A stretch of DNA of 64,000 bases from positions 216,718 to 280,717 of the forward strand of contig NHNW01000054.1 in NCBI GenBank assembly GCA_002786025.1. The letters run 5' to 3'. The position numbers were made by a program, and so were the translations under genes. Positions 54,044-64,000 of this stretch are shown here, in pieces. Under the pieces are notes generated by a model, which was not told the DNA's origin, ran no database searches, and was given only the letters and a program-made list of their open reading frames with translations. Source of the DNA: Zasmidium citrigriseum. Lineage: Eukaryota > Ascomycota > Dothideomycetes > Mycosphaerellales > Mycosphaerellaceae. Position 1 is the first letter of the stretch; each line of letters begins with the position of its first letter.

Positions 54044-57000
54044 ATGGGGGCCTCCGAGAGCAAGTTGACCTTCAAGAGGAATATCTTCGAGCTCGCCAGC
54101 CGGGCGAACATCCCGCACAATGATCCTCTGTGGTCCTCGGTAAGTCGAGCAGAAAGAGCAGGATATCTCGCCGGGACACTTGAGGACTGGGTTGCGATGC
54201 TGCGATTGAAGAGCATGGTCGAAGGGGATATCTGTCGGAACCAGGTTGGCAAATGCTGACTTGAGCGCTCTTCTTGCAGTTCTACACCCTGCCCGACTGC
54301 GTGGAAGATGTCTTCAACCTGTGGTCGCCGCATGATATCGCACGCCTGACGCACACGGAAGAGCACAGCCCTCCTCCCACAGCCCAGACGGAGCCTATGA
54401 AGAATCTGGAGACCCTCATCTATGTCCTTGTCGCCAGGCTGCAGACGTTGCAGACCACACAGGTCCACGCAGACGACCAGCAGGCCAAGAACAGGGAGAT
54501 ATTGAACTGCATGCGGATAGTGACCCGTCTGATGCCGTTCTTGTACGACGCACCGCATCTTCGACAATGGCTCGACCGCTTCCTCTGGGAGCCGCGCAGA
54601 CCGGTCGTCATTCGAGAAGAAAGGGAGAAGAACAGATACAGGGTGTTGGACGGCCTGAATCCCGCCAAGGAGTATACCATGGAGGAGAGACACATCGAGC
54701 TTGGCTCGCCTCTGGGAGATGTCATTCTCGATCTGGTCGTCAAATACTGCTTCTTCCCGGGCTTCACCATCCCAAGGAGGCAGGACGAAGGCGGCAATCC
54801 AGCCCTGGATACCACCATAAGAGTGTGGACCAGCGGCATTGGCAACAGTAAGCCACAAGGTAGCACCAAAGAGAACGAGCGGCACCAGCAAGAGACAAGC
54901 CGGCTGCTCATCTGTCTCCTGAGCCAAGTAATGTACACCAATCCATGTAAGAGGTCACTCCTGAGGCGAGTGTCCAGTTCTGACCAGATGGGCTCTAGGG
55001 GAGATCGCCACGACCGATATCAAACCCTTGACTTTTATGACGACCAAGCTTCCACAGCGATCGGTAAATGGCCTTCTGTGCTCGCTTCTCAATACGGTAG
55101 ATTGATTCTCCTTGTCATTGCATATTCGATCTGACGATGAGCAGGTCGTGAAATTCAACCCCAACGTGTGGAGTACGCCGGCGGAAGTTGTCATTCGGAC
55201 CCAAGAGAACAAGAAGCAGCTGGTTACCAACTGCCTGCATCTGATCCTTGCGCTGGCCATATACGAGCCGCCGCCCCATGCCAGCCAGAACCAGTTCAGA
55301 CGTGCTCTCAGCCAATTGCATCGGCCGAACGACTTCCAGTTCATCCAGGCGGGCATCAACCAGGCCCTGACACAGCCGGTATGTGGAGCCCTGTCGTGAG
55401 CGGTAATAGCATCCTTATTCTGACATGTGGCAGATAACGTCCTCCATCAACACCTATTCCTTTACTAAGGAGAAGGCAATTCCGTGGGCTCCAGAGCTCA
55501 TCAGCTTCGTTTGGGAATTCGTCCAGTGCAATAAGAGGTTCCGGCGGTTCCTCATCGATACAGGCCGCGTGGTCGACTATGTGATCATCCTTCTGTACCA
55601 TGCCATCGACTCCAAGGACGACCCCACCAAGCAGGGAGTGTTGCGGATGTGCATCTATGTGCTCCAGACGTTCAGCACCGAAGATAACTTCGCCCAGCAG
55701 TGCAGCCATATTTTCAGACATTCCGAGACTCTTCCTCCGGCGATGCGTATTGCCAACTTCCATGGCTCGTATACGGACTTTTTGATTTGCGTATGTGTTG
55801 TCTCCTCGACGGGAATGGCTGATGTCGCTGTGTACTGACATGATGGCAGTCGCTCCACACGATCTTCATGGACGCTAAGGGCGGTCTGGAGACTCGTTTC
55901 GAATCCTTGTATCCCGCCATGCTGGCCATCCTCAAGAACATGGCTCCTCATACGAGGAACCTGCAGCGGGCCACGAGCACCAAACTGATGGACATCTGTG
56001 CCAAATTCATGGCGCCCGACTACCTGCTCCGAACCGAGACCAACAACCGGATGCTGCTCGAGCTCATGGTTGTTCTTAACACGATTGCGGAGAATCACGC
56101 CGCAGGTTAGTCCCAGTATTCTTATCTCTTTGCTGAGTACCAGGGATGGGAGGCGAGGTGGCGGCTTCGAAGGATTCGGTCGTGGTCGAGGTGGCTTTCT
56201 TTGTCGCTGCGAGCATGGTCTGTCCGTCGGGCGCTGCTTTGTTTCTGTCTCTGGCATTCGGCATCTGTGTTTCTTTGTTGTGATGAAAGGAGGTTGTATG
56301 GCTGACTTGGTACTGCTTACCTCCAGAGAATCGACGTTTCATCGAGGTGCTGGTCGCCAACAAGAAGCGTCTGCGGAGCCTGCAGGAGTTCAATATCGAT
56401 GGCGCCTTAGCCGAGTTGGACCGTCAGGCCCAGCGGCGAAAAGAGCTTGGTGAAGATGCCTCGAGCATTCATAGCCCGTTGTCAGGCTCCCGAGCGGCGT
56501 CGTTCGAAAGTGCCAGAGGGCCTCCGCCTGCTGCATCTGCTAGGACATCGTCGTTAGGCGATGTGCCTGAGAATGATAGGTTTGCAATAGGTGACGACGA
56601 TGAAGATGGCGAGGATGTCGAAGACGAGGACGAGACTCCTCAAGCCTCGTCGGCAGCTGATGGAGCAACATCTTCTCAAGCGGAAGGGGCCTCTAGTCCG
56701 CGTCTCAGCGAGAAGGCACGCGGCAAGCAGCCCGCCGTGATGATCTCCTCACGAACACCCTCCACCACGAGCCTCTCAACGCTACACAACAGCAACAACA
56801 ATTCCCTCACAACAAACAGCATCACCTCCGAATTCCGACCTACACATGACTGGCTAGACACCTGGCTTCCTCGCCTCCAAGTCGAAGTCCACTCCCTTCT
56901 TCACATAGTCGAGCTCGCCGAGACCAAACAGATCCATTTCGTCGACTCAGCACTACGACCGAGCAATGGAGACTTTCCCATCACGCCTGCCCAAGAGAAG

Positions 57001-57500
57001 CAGCCCGGCGCAGAAATTGGCGGAAGAGAAGCCCGTCAATCCGCCCAACTCGCCCGCCAGCCCCAAGGCCCAGGAGGAGGAGCAGCGCAAACACCGCGAT
57101 CCGATGGACAAAGTCCTTTCCGAACTCCAGGTACGTAACTACAACATCCCCTACTTACAGCGCTCGAGATCTGACATCTAGTTTTTAAGGACTTGAAACA
57201 CCAGCAGCAACCCCCATCGCAGAAGGAGGCAAATCCCACCCCAAAGAGCCCTTTCAATGGACCCCCATCGCAATCGGCTGGTACACAGCGTTGATCTGGT
57301 CCCGCATCTATCTCGCCGAAGCCGAAGCCTTCCAGGGCTCTAACGGCCTGTACAGCAGCACCAAGATCCTGCTGTTCAAGAGGAGTGCGACGGCACAAGA
57401 GATTTCTCTGCGCAGTCCCAAGGGGGCGATTGATGCCGTGGGGAATTCGTTGGCGCAGAGGATTAGTAGTATCAGTTTGGGGAAGGGAGAGGTGAAGTAA
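54044..57500 (+). CDS. HID1 family protein (Golgi trafficking)
   Basis: Eight exons (54044-54139, 54280-54946, 54999-55096, 55145-55378, 55434-55790, 55850-56105, 56327-57130, 57190-57500) give 940 aa. MGASESKLTFKR is an N-myristoylation-type start as in human HID1. The helical body contains FYTLPDCVEDVFNLWSP, LYDAPHLRQWLDRFLW, LLCSLLNTVVKFNPN and IRTQENKKQLVTNCL, conserved across the family (PF12722). Residues 640-790 are acidic and Ser-rich, then FQWTPIAIGWYTALIW marks the conserved end. HID1 acts at the medial/trans Golgi in vesicle maturation. The last intron must end at TTTTTAAG (57189): the nearer CTAG at 57181 breaks the frame. A 221-bp intron (56106) is much longer than the rest. Confidence 0.92.
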
Positions 57501-57558
57501 GATAGAGGGGAATGGGAGCACAGCACCATGAAGTACGGTTGTATAGATGGGTCTACCA

Positions 57559-59289
57559 TTATTTTCGAGCTGTGAGTTTGAGCTGGATTCCTTTTTCTGA
57601 GGGGACGTTGTAGACATCTTGCATCTGCAGCGTTAGGATGGGGAAGCTCTCCTGCATCCGAGCGTCTAATCTGGCCTCTAACGCTTCTCTCGATTCGTCT
57701 TTCAACGGCACGGCTTCGAGGCGGTATTTCCGGAACACGATCAAGAAAATCGATGTGAATTCGACCTGCGCCATCTTCTGCCCAGGACAGACACGAGGAC
57801 CTCCGGACCAAGGGATGAAACTTCCTTTGGGTGCTTGCCAGAGGGATGCACCGTCGTCGTTCAGCCAGCGCGTGGGACGAAAGACCAATTCATCGTTATT
57901 GCTGGGGGTTTCTCCTGGTTTGAGGTTTACGTTGCGGTAGACGTTCTCGTCCATGTGCACGGCGACGGTGTTGACGTACACCGTTGCATTCGCTGGAAAC
58001 CAATACGTCTTGCCACTGGATGTCGTGATGGTCTGTGGCGTCCGTGTCTGTCTTGCGAGATGGACTAGGGGCGTATAGAGGCGGAGAGTCTCGAACATGA
58101 AGGCCAGGATTCGGATGGCTTTGGGGATGAGGGAGGCGTAGTCGAGTTTCGTTGTATCCGTCGGCATGATGCGATCGATCTCTTCAAAGAGCCAAGATTG
58201 CCACTGCGGATACCGAGCCAAGAGAACAAGAGCGTAGGAAAGGGTGTTAGCCGTGGTATCGAAACCAGCTCCAGTGAAGATGAACAAATTCCCAATCATC
58301 TCCTCATCAGAAAGCGCCTTCCCACCCTTCTTCTCCCCTTCGACTTCTTCACTGGCCTTCAAAATCTGACTGATGATATTACTCCTCGACTCGCCACCGC
58401 CGACATGCAACATTCTCTGCTTCTCTTTCTCCAGCAACTCCCGCGTATGCTCCGGAAATTCATCCACCGCCACAAGCAGCTTCTTCAAAAGCTCATTCCC
58501 CGGCAAGAAACTCGGATAGAGTCTCAGAAACCACTTAGGCAAAATTATCGGTCCCGTCACACAATGAATCACAACCTTCACCGCCTCAATATAACTCATC
58601 TTATGGCCTCCCCTAGGCTTCTCATTCTCATCATCTTTCCACGCAACACTACTCCCCATCCCCGCCCCCGTCAAAACATTAATCGTAATCTTCTTCATCC
58701 CGTCAAACATCTTCGTCGTAACCCCCTCGCCTACCTCGTCCAACAAGCCCTCCGTCTGCCGGACACTCTCCTCAAATATCGTCTTAGAGATACGTTCGTT
58801 GAGCGTACTCGCCACAACCCTCCTCTGCCGCGCCCAAACATCCCCATCCGTACTCAGCACATTCTTCCCAAACCGATCCAGCATCTTCCCCGTCAACTCA
58901 TGCTGCAAAAAGTCCCTCGGCCTCCTCAAAATCTCCATCGCGATCTCCGGATCTCGGGTCGAGAATTCGTACTTCCCAATCGTGACCATCACATAACTCA
59001 TCCCATCTTGGCCACCGTATTGCTCGAACATGCGGAGTTTCTCGGTGAATTCGAAGCCGTAGATTGTGAGGATTAGGCGGTTGAGGATCCATTGGGGGAG
59101 ATGTTTTTTGAGGAGGGGACGGAGGGGTACGGAGAGGATTACCCAGATTACGTGGTTTTGTTCGAAGGGGACGAGGAAGTAGGGGACGTTGGATTTGCGG
59201 GCGTGGTGGAGGTTGAGGAGGAATTTGTAGATGTAGGAGGTGATGTAGAGGAGGATGAGGGGAGCGATGATTGTGAGGAGGGATGGCAT
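57559..59289 (-). CDS. Cytochrome P450 monooxygenase
   Basis: Intronless, 576 aa. An N-terminal anchor (MPSLLTIIAPLILLYITSYIY) puts it in the ER membrane. The I-helix AGFDTT is near residue 342, the ExxR motif ETLR near 400, the FRPTRW segment near 470 and the haem-binding PWSGGPRVCPG near 495-503 with the axial Cys. At 576 residues it is slightly longer than most P450s, with a charged insert near residue 330 (EVEGEKKGGK). The absence of introns is unusual next to multi-exon neighbours but not rare. The substrate is unknown; it has no obvious cluster partners. It is the last intact gene before the mutated region and shows no mutational leakage. Confidence 0.92.
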   Translation of the reverse strand: MPSLLTIIAPLILLYITSYIYKFLLNLHHARKSNVPYFLVPFEQNHVIWVILSVPLRPLLKKHLPQWILNRLILTIYGFEFTEKLRMFEQYGGQDGMSYVMVTIGKYEFSTRDPEIAMEILRRPRDFLQHELTGKMLDRFGKNVLSTDGDVWARQRRVVASTLNERISKTIFEESVRQTEGLLDEVGEGVTTKMFDGMKKITINVLTGAGMGSSVAWKDDENEKPRGGHKMSYIEAVKVVIHCVTGPIILPKWFLRLYPSFLPGNELLKKLLVAVDEFPEHTRELLEKEKQRMLHVGGGESRSNIISQILKASEEVEGEKKGGKALSDEEMIGNLFIFTGAGFDTTANTLSYALVLLARYPQWQSWLFEEIDRIMPTDTTKLDYASLIPKAIRILAFMFETLRLYTPLVHLARQTRTPQTITTSSGKTYWFPANATVYVNTVAVHMDENVYRNVNLKPGETPSNNDELVFRPTRWLNDDGASLWQAPKGSFIPWSGGPRVCPGQKMAQVEFTSIFLIVFRKYRLEAVPLKDESREALEARLDARMQESFPILTLQMQDVYNVPSEKGIQLKLTARK

Positions 59290-59660
59290 GTTGATGTTGT
59301 GGGGTCTTGCGGCTGATACTGGTGCTCAGCTGAGCTTCCGGCGTTGACGGGCTGTCTCCCAGTGGAGTGCAGCAGGAAAAAAAGAAGAGGAGAGGTTGGA
59401 AGAGAGATTCTCACAGTTTTGTAGGATCCAATCCTCGAATCCTTGAAGGAGCTGACACAATCGGGTTCGGATTCAGCTGGTAGGACACGCGAGGAACAGG
59501 GATCCCTTCGTTCATCTAGCCGTATACGGAAGCTGTCGAACCGAGCTAATCTTGTGAAAGGGCCGAAGGATCCGATTAGGCGGCGGAACAAACGTTCAAC
59601 CTGGCCAACCTTCCGAAAAAGCAACGCACGGACGCGGATATACTACTCTTTTAAGGCAAA
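59290..59660. other. Promoter of the P450 gene and boundary with the mutated region
   Basis: Ordinary composition with many CA and TG. A plus-strand frame at 59443-59703 crosses the boundary and has no domain, so I do not call it. The composition changes within about 60 bases, at 59630-59700. Confidence 0.5.
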
Positions 59661-59810
59661 TAGTAGCGAGAGTATACCTATCTTAGTTAAATGTTTTAAT
59701 TAGCTTAGCGTAATATTCTTAGCGTTATATTCTTAGCGTTCTATTCTTAGCGTAGAGTTACGATAAGAAAGTACTACGATAAGAAAGTAGTATATTATCT
59801 TAAACTAGAA

Positions 59811-60776
59811 TTAATCGTCCTTATCCGTTATATTCTTAGGATCGCTCTCGCTCTTATCTATATTCTCTTCGTTAATATTCTCCTTAGCGTTAGACTCCTT
59901 TTCGCTAACCTCCGTTTCGCCTTCTTTATTATTAGTATTATCGTAGGTATAGTATACTTCTTTCGATTCGAGGTATTTAATAAGCTTACTTACCTATTCC
60001 TCGCTACGCGCTTCTATTATATTACGGAGTATACTATTAAGGGTATAAGAGTAGCCCGTAATATCCGTAATAAGACTCTATATTACTAGGATAGATATAT
60101 AGCTACTATTATAAGTATCGATAGGAATACGAATATATCTACCCGTTCGGATAGCCTATAGTATACTAAATAATACCTTCCTTAGCTCTTAGCTACTCGA
60201 AACTCCTCTACTACTATTATACTTACTCTTATCTACCTCGCTAGCCTCTTCCTTACTAGCCTCTTCCTCGTTAGTCTCCTACTTTAGTCCGTTAAAGATA
60301 TAGGACTTACTATAGACGGTAGCGCTCTTACTAAAGTAGTAGTTTATATAGGTACTAGCTATAATATTATCTCTAGCGCTATCGATAAGCGTAATATAGC
60401 TATTAAACTTACTATTACTATTACGATATCTCCGATAAGCCTCTCTACCGCTATAGATAGTACGATTAGCGGTAACTTAACTAATTAGGTATAGACTATA
60501 CTTCGAGAATTTACTAAGCGTAGTACTAGTAGTATTCTACGGGTTATAGTCGATAGAGAATAATAGGCGAAAGGAGGCGTAGTCGGCCTCGAAGGTATTT
60601 AATAGCGATAGCTTACCTTTACTAATACTATATAGGTAATCGTAGAGGTATACGATATCGTTATCGTAGAAGCGATACTTAGTAACGACTAAATCTAGTT
60701 AGTAAAGGCTATTTACTACCTAAAACTCGATAAGACTTATAGGTACTATATAGTACGCTAGCGGCGGCGACGCTAT
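59811..60776 (-). pseudogene. RIP-killed gene relic 1, indel-free frame of 322 codons
   Basis: Read on the minus strand from an ATA at 60776 (a mutated ATG) to TAA at 59811, the frame is exactly 322 codons. Internal stops are few and are TAG or TAA, each explained by CAG, TGG or CAA before RIP. Between them the protein-like text is ordinary: LSLLNTFEADYASFRLLFS, then a Glu/Ser-rich stretch (ETNEEEASKEEASEV) and a Lys/Glu/Asn-rich tail ending DPKNITDKDD. There is no frameshift. I do not recognise the family. It may be an element-borne gene or a duplicated host gene. Confidence 0.7.
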
Positions 60777-61348
60777 ATAGCTAAACGGGGAAACTAGCGG
60801 GTTTTAGAGCGAGCGCTATTATCGCTAATATTAGTAGCGAGTAGATTATAGATCGTATCGAAGAAGGCGAGCGGCGAGGAGTATAAGTAGTAGGTAGTAA
60901 GGAGATATTATCGAGGTAAGAAGATCGAAGAGCGAGCCTTTAATATTTAAAGAGGCAAAGCTAGCGCTATTAGTAGCGCGGTTTCTTTTTATTATAATAG
61001 GAAGGAGCGTAAGTAAAGTAAGTAAGTAAGCTAAGGGGCGTACTATAATAAGTATATAAAGGAGCTAAGAGGCGTACTACGCTAAGTATATAAACGGATA
61101 CTAGAGTAAGTCGATATTTATTTAAGATACGAGAGGAGGTAAAGGTATAAGTACGAGTATCTATTTCGTTCTCGCCTAGTCGAGGGTAAGATTAGCTATC
61201 TATAGTAGAACCCCTAGTAGAATCGACTAGCCTATAGTAAAGGGACGATCTTAAGCCTAAGTTAGAGTAACTAAGTAATACTAAAAGTAAGCTAGTAATA
61301 CTAAAAGTAACCTAGTAATACTAAAAGCTATCTATCTCCTACTCGAAA

Positions 61349-62230
61349 TTAATATCTAGTAGCGCTAGAACTAAGTAGTAGTATATAGGAACTATAAGCC
61401 TAAGCCTAAGCTATCTACTTATAAGGCTTATTTAACCGGCGGTAGAGTCTATACTTAGTCGACTAAGTAGTACCTACCTTCTTAGCGCTATCTCTTAAGT
61501 ACTAGCGGTACTAGCTAGCGTAGTCGATATCGCTTCTACGCGACTTAGAAATATATAAGGCGTAGGGACCTCCTTCGTAAGGCTCGCTAAGTCTATAATT
61601 AATATCTTAAATATTACTAGTATACGTCTATTTTAAAAGATTACTAGTAGAGTCGCTACTAGTACTAGCCTCGAGCTTATTAATCTCCTTTTACTACTAC
61701 TTATCTAATACGGATACGATACTACTAATTAGTAGCCTTACGTACTAGATATTATTCGTCTTCGTTAGACGACCTATCTTACTATTATTAATACTACGTC
61801 TAACCTTATATAGAGTCGATAAAGTAGGCCGCGAGGAGGAGGGAGGAGACGAGGAAGTATAGACTAAGGGAGGAGGTATCGATATTAGCGGGGTAGCGAG
61901 ACTACTAGCGCCGAAAGAAAAGCTAAGAGGATAGAAACTAGAGTAGGGGTTAGTAGGTAGAGGTATAGAGAGCTTAGCTAGCGGAGCGAGAAAAGAGAAG
62001 ATAGCTAGGCTAGAGGAGACGAATAGCGAGAAAGGCGAAAGCGAGTTATTATCGCTATACTAGGTTAGTAATTATTAAGTATTAAATACTAGATAAGCTT
62101 ATCTATTATCGTCGTTAAAGCTAAAGCTATCGTTAGCTAGTAGGGCGTTAGAGGTAGAATAGCTACTAATAGTATTAGAAATAAAGTTTTAAATTAAAGT
62201 AAGATAGCGGCGTACTAAGACGTAACTTCG
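61349..62230 (-). pseudogene. RIP-killed gene relic 2
   Basis: A minus-strand frame of roughly 290 codons runs from about 62230 (start uncertain) to TAA at 61349-61351. Internal stops are TAG or TAA only. The upstream half is Ser/Pro/Leu-rich, with PPPLVYTSSSPPSSSRPT near 61850; the downstream half is more like a folded domain with EPYEGGPYALYISKSRRSD and STKYRLYRRLNKP. It is in another frame than relics 1 and 3, so it may be a separate gene or another exon. No family is recognised. Confidence 0.55.
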
Positions 62231-62855
62231 GTAAGCTTCTTCGTAGCGGCCTAAATAGCTACTAGTTTCTTAGTAGCTAGCTTCGTAGCGGCGACCTTCT
62301 TATTAGCTAGACGCTTAGCTAGACGCTCTCTAGCTAACTTAAGGGCTTCGATAGTAGAAAGGAGGTAGGAGAAGCGGCGAAAGGTCGTATATCTACGAGC
62401 GGTAGTAGTAGTAGTAAGACGCTTATTCTTTATAGCGGTATAAGCGGCGGCGGTCGTCTTCCTAGTAGGCGTATTAGTAGAGCTATAAGACTCCGCGAAT
62501 ATATTAAATACGTATAGTACTCGGTCGCGGCCTACTACGCGCGAATAGCTAAACTATAGAGCTCTAGGCGCGATAGTACTATAGTTATTAGTATTAAACG
62601 CGCGGGCGGTAGCGTTAATTTCCTTCTATTTTAGAGTTAGCTTAATATTCGTAGTAGTTAAGATAAAGTAGCGTACCGAGTAGATAGTAAAGCTAGTAGG
62701 TAAAGGCGTAATAGCGACGAAGAAGCTAAACGAGCGGAGAGAGTAGTTACGAGAGGACGAGCGACGGGTAGTAGTAATCTAAGGAGCTATACTCGTAGCG
62801 TAGGAGAACGTCGATATAGTAGTATTATAGGCGGTTATAAGAAAGTATATAAGAT
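62215..62855 (-). pseudogene. RIP-killed gene relic 3, basic C-terminus
   Basis: A minus-strand frame of about 210 codons from near 62855 to TAG at 62215-62217. Its internal stops are all TAG (four seen), as expected from CAG or TGG. The text includes SFFVAITPLPTSFTIYS, SYSRVVGRDRVLYVFNIFAE and a Lys/Arg/Ala-rich, coiled-coil-like end (ALKLARERLAKRLANKK). The basic helical end would suit a DNA-binding or structural protein, but I cannot assign a family. Confidence 0.55.
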
Positions 62856-64000
62856 ATTATTATAGGTAGTAAGAGGAAGAAGTTATTTACGTAGCGACGC
62901 GCTATAAGAGTAGCGCGGTAGCGAGCTTATTCTTATATATTATCGCGACGATAATAAGGTAGGTACGCGTATTATTAAATAATTAGATTTAGCCGCCTTT
63001 AATACGTCTCTAACTTTACTTTCGTATCGCTTAATATTCTAAGAAGCTAGTACTACGATAAGAAAGTAGAAGGGGCTTAGATAAGGAGGTCTCGAATACC
63101 CTACGGTCTTCTAATACTTCGCCCGGCCTTTATAAAGTAACGTAATAGTCTTAATATCGTTTAGTAGTAGGGAGGAGCTATATATAATAGATCGTCGACT
63201 TTATAGACCCCTAAGTAGGTACGATAGTTTCTTATAGTAGGAAGATTTATAGGGTAAATAAACGTCTAGCGGCTCGCTTTCGGCTAAAGCGTACTTTAGA
63301 AGCTCGAATCCTACGTATATAGCTCGTAGTAGTAATGTTTCCTTTTAGCTTTACGTTAAAGTCGATAGATTAGAGTAGAGAGGAGGATTATCGATCGTTT
63401 AGGCGAGGCGTAGGGATATATACTATCGCCGATTATAATACTAGGGATAAGCCTAGCTCTAGGTTAGCCTATAGAGCTTACTTAGGAAACCTTATTATAA
63501 CTCGTAGGTAATAATACTTTCTTAGAGCGGTATCTATATAGGGTACTATAGGCTATATTATACGTATATTCGGAGTATATATATTAATTCTTCTCTTTAC
63601 TACTATAGATAACTATACCTTCCCTTCGCTAGCCTAGGCTAGTATACTCCTCCTATACTCTTCTAACTTATTTCCGACCTACTACGGTATAGGGAAAGTA
63701 GTTCGAACGTCGTCGTTAGGAATAGATAAGATATACCTTTATAGAGCTAATAGACTAATCTTATAGTAGGCTATTACGATATTAAGTTATATACTAGGGA
63801 TTAAAGGCTAGAGTTAGCGTTATAATTAAGAGCGTCGAAGGAGGTAACGTTACCTAAGGGACCTACCGTTCCGCTTTCTATATATACTATACGTACGTAA
63901 CCTACTCGAGGTATTACTAGATATAATAAAGATAGTCGTTAAGCTTAGGAAGTAAGTATATTATCGATAGCTAACGTCTATTTTACGAGAGGATAGCGAA

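Larger units (their letters stand above)
59771..63069 (+). repeat. 20-bp direct repeat flanking the relic frames
   Basis: GTACTACGATAAGAAAGTAG at 59771-59790 is identical at 63050-63069. A partial third copy (TTACGATAAGAAAGTA) touches the left one. The two sites enclose all three relic reading frames and could mark the ends of an element of about 3.3 kb. With so few dinucleotide types, chance matches are likelier than usual, so this is tentative. Confidence 0.5.
59661..64000. mobile_element. RIP-saturated repeat region, extends past the window
   Basis: From about 59700 to the end I find only one CA (near 60955) and one TG (near 63336), while TA is very frequent and CG, CC, CT and GG remain common. 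Neurospora-type RIP turns CpA into TpA on both strands, giving exactly this. CpG has not been removed, so the region is not simply AT-rich. Short tandem repeats occur at 59702-59752 (TTATATTCTTAGCG-like, three copies) and 61271-61325 (CTAGTAATACTAAAAGTAA, three copies). RIP acts on duplicated DNA, so this was multicopy, most likely a mobile element or a duplicated segment. No ATG, TGA, Trp, Cys, His or Gln codon is possible in almost all of it. Confidence 0.9.

Noticed and set aside
56940..57130. Apparent frameshift near the end of HID1
   Set aside because: Another frame looks more protein-like here, but the original frame joins correctly to the last exon at 57190, so no frameshift or extra intron is needed.
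59443..59703. 86-codon plus-strand frame at the P450 promoter
   Set aside because: It runs across the RIP boundary and encodes an Arg/Ser-rich random-looking peptide.
59661..64000. CRISPR array, phage or bacterial origin for the odd right-end DNA
   Set aside because: There are no spaced direct repeats and the dinucleotide pattern is that of fungal RIP.

Overview
The window is 64 kb of nuclear DNA from a filamentous ascomycete. The evidence is short (about 48-60 nt) GT..AG introns with CTAAC/CTGAC-like branch sites, dense genes on both strands, and families typical of Pezizomycotina: a CFEM-domain PTH11-type receptor, a Zn2Cys6 regulator with a fungal_trans domain, haem-thiolate peroxidase, SnoaL-like and DUF2306 proteins. 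Gene content and the very strong RIP signature (C-to-T decay of repeats) suit Dothideomycetes, perhaps Mycosphaerellales, but I cannot name a species. All gene models were spliced by eye, so exon ends are inferences from splice signals and reading frame.

Layout. 0-3.2 kb: a gene cut by the left edge, a proline-rich hypothetical protein and a UPF0047 protein. 3.7-15.7 kb: an accessory block of GMC oxidoreductase, CFEM receptor, haem-thiolate peroxidase, Zn2Cys6 factor, MFS transporter and alpha/beta hydrolase, with no PKS, NRPS or terpene synthase. It looks like a small catabolic, export or sensing cluster. 15.7-23 kb: essential NOP2, a multi-pass membrane protein, and two tandem DEDDh exonuclease paralogues. 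23.2-26 kb: four tandem small secreted six-cysteine proteins, all with one intron at the same place and effector-like. 26.1-29 kb: tandem repeats, pICln, satellite-like DNA and an orphan last exon of an amino-acid transporter.

29-59 kb is mostly conserved genes: a large disordered single-pass membrane protein, a polyol-type SDR, an F-box-like protein, a SNF2/STH1 remodeller, HIS3, the RNA polymerase I/III subunit AC19, complex I subunit NDUFA6, a CorA-like protein, a secreted SnoaL-like protein, a DUF2306 protein, a degenerate repeat block, a CID/RGG protein, HID1 and a cytochrome P450.

59.66-64.0 kb changes abruptly. In about 4.3 kb I find one CA and one TG dinucleotide, while CG, CT and CC persist. 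This is the mark of CpA-directed RIP run to near completion. No ATG can exist there, so ordinary gene finding sees nothing. Read by eye, the minus strand still holds long frames interrupted only by stops that RIP can create, the clearest being an indel-free 322-codon frame at 59811-60776. This is the most unusual object in the window, followed by the four-gene secreted-protein array with GC-AG introns, and an intron of the peroxidase gene that contains a copy of its own first exon.
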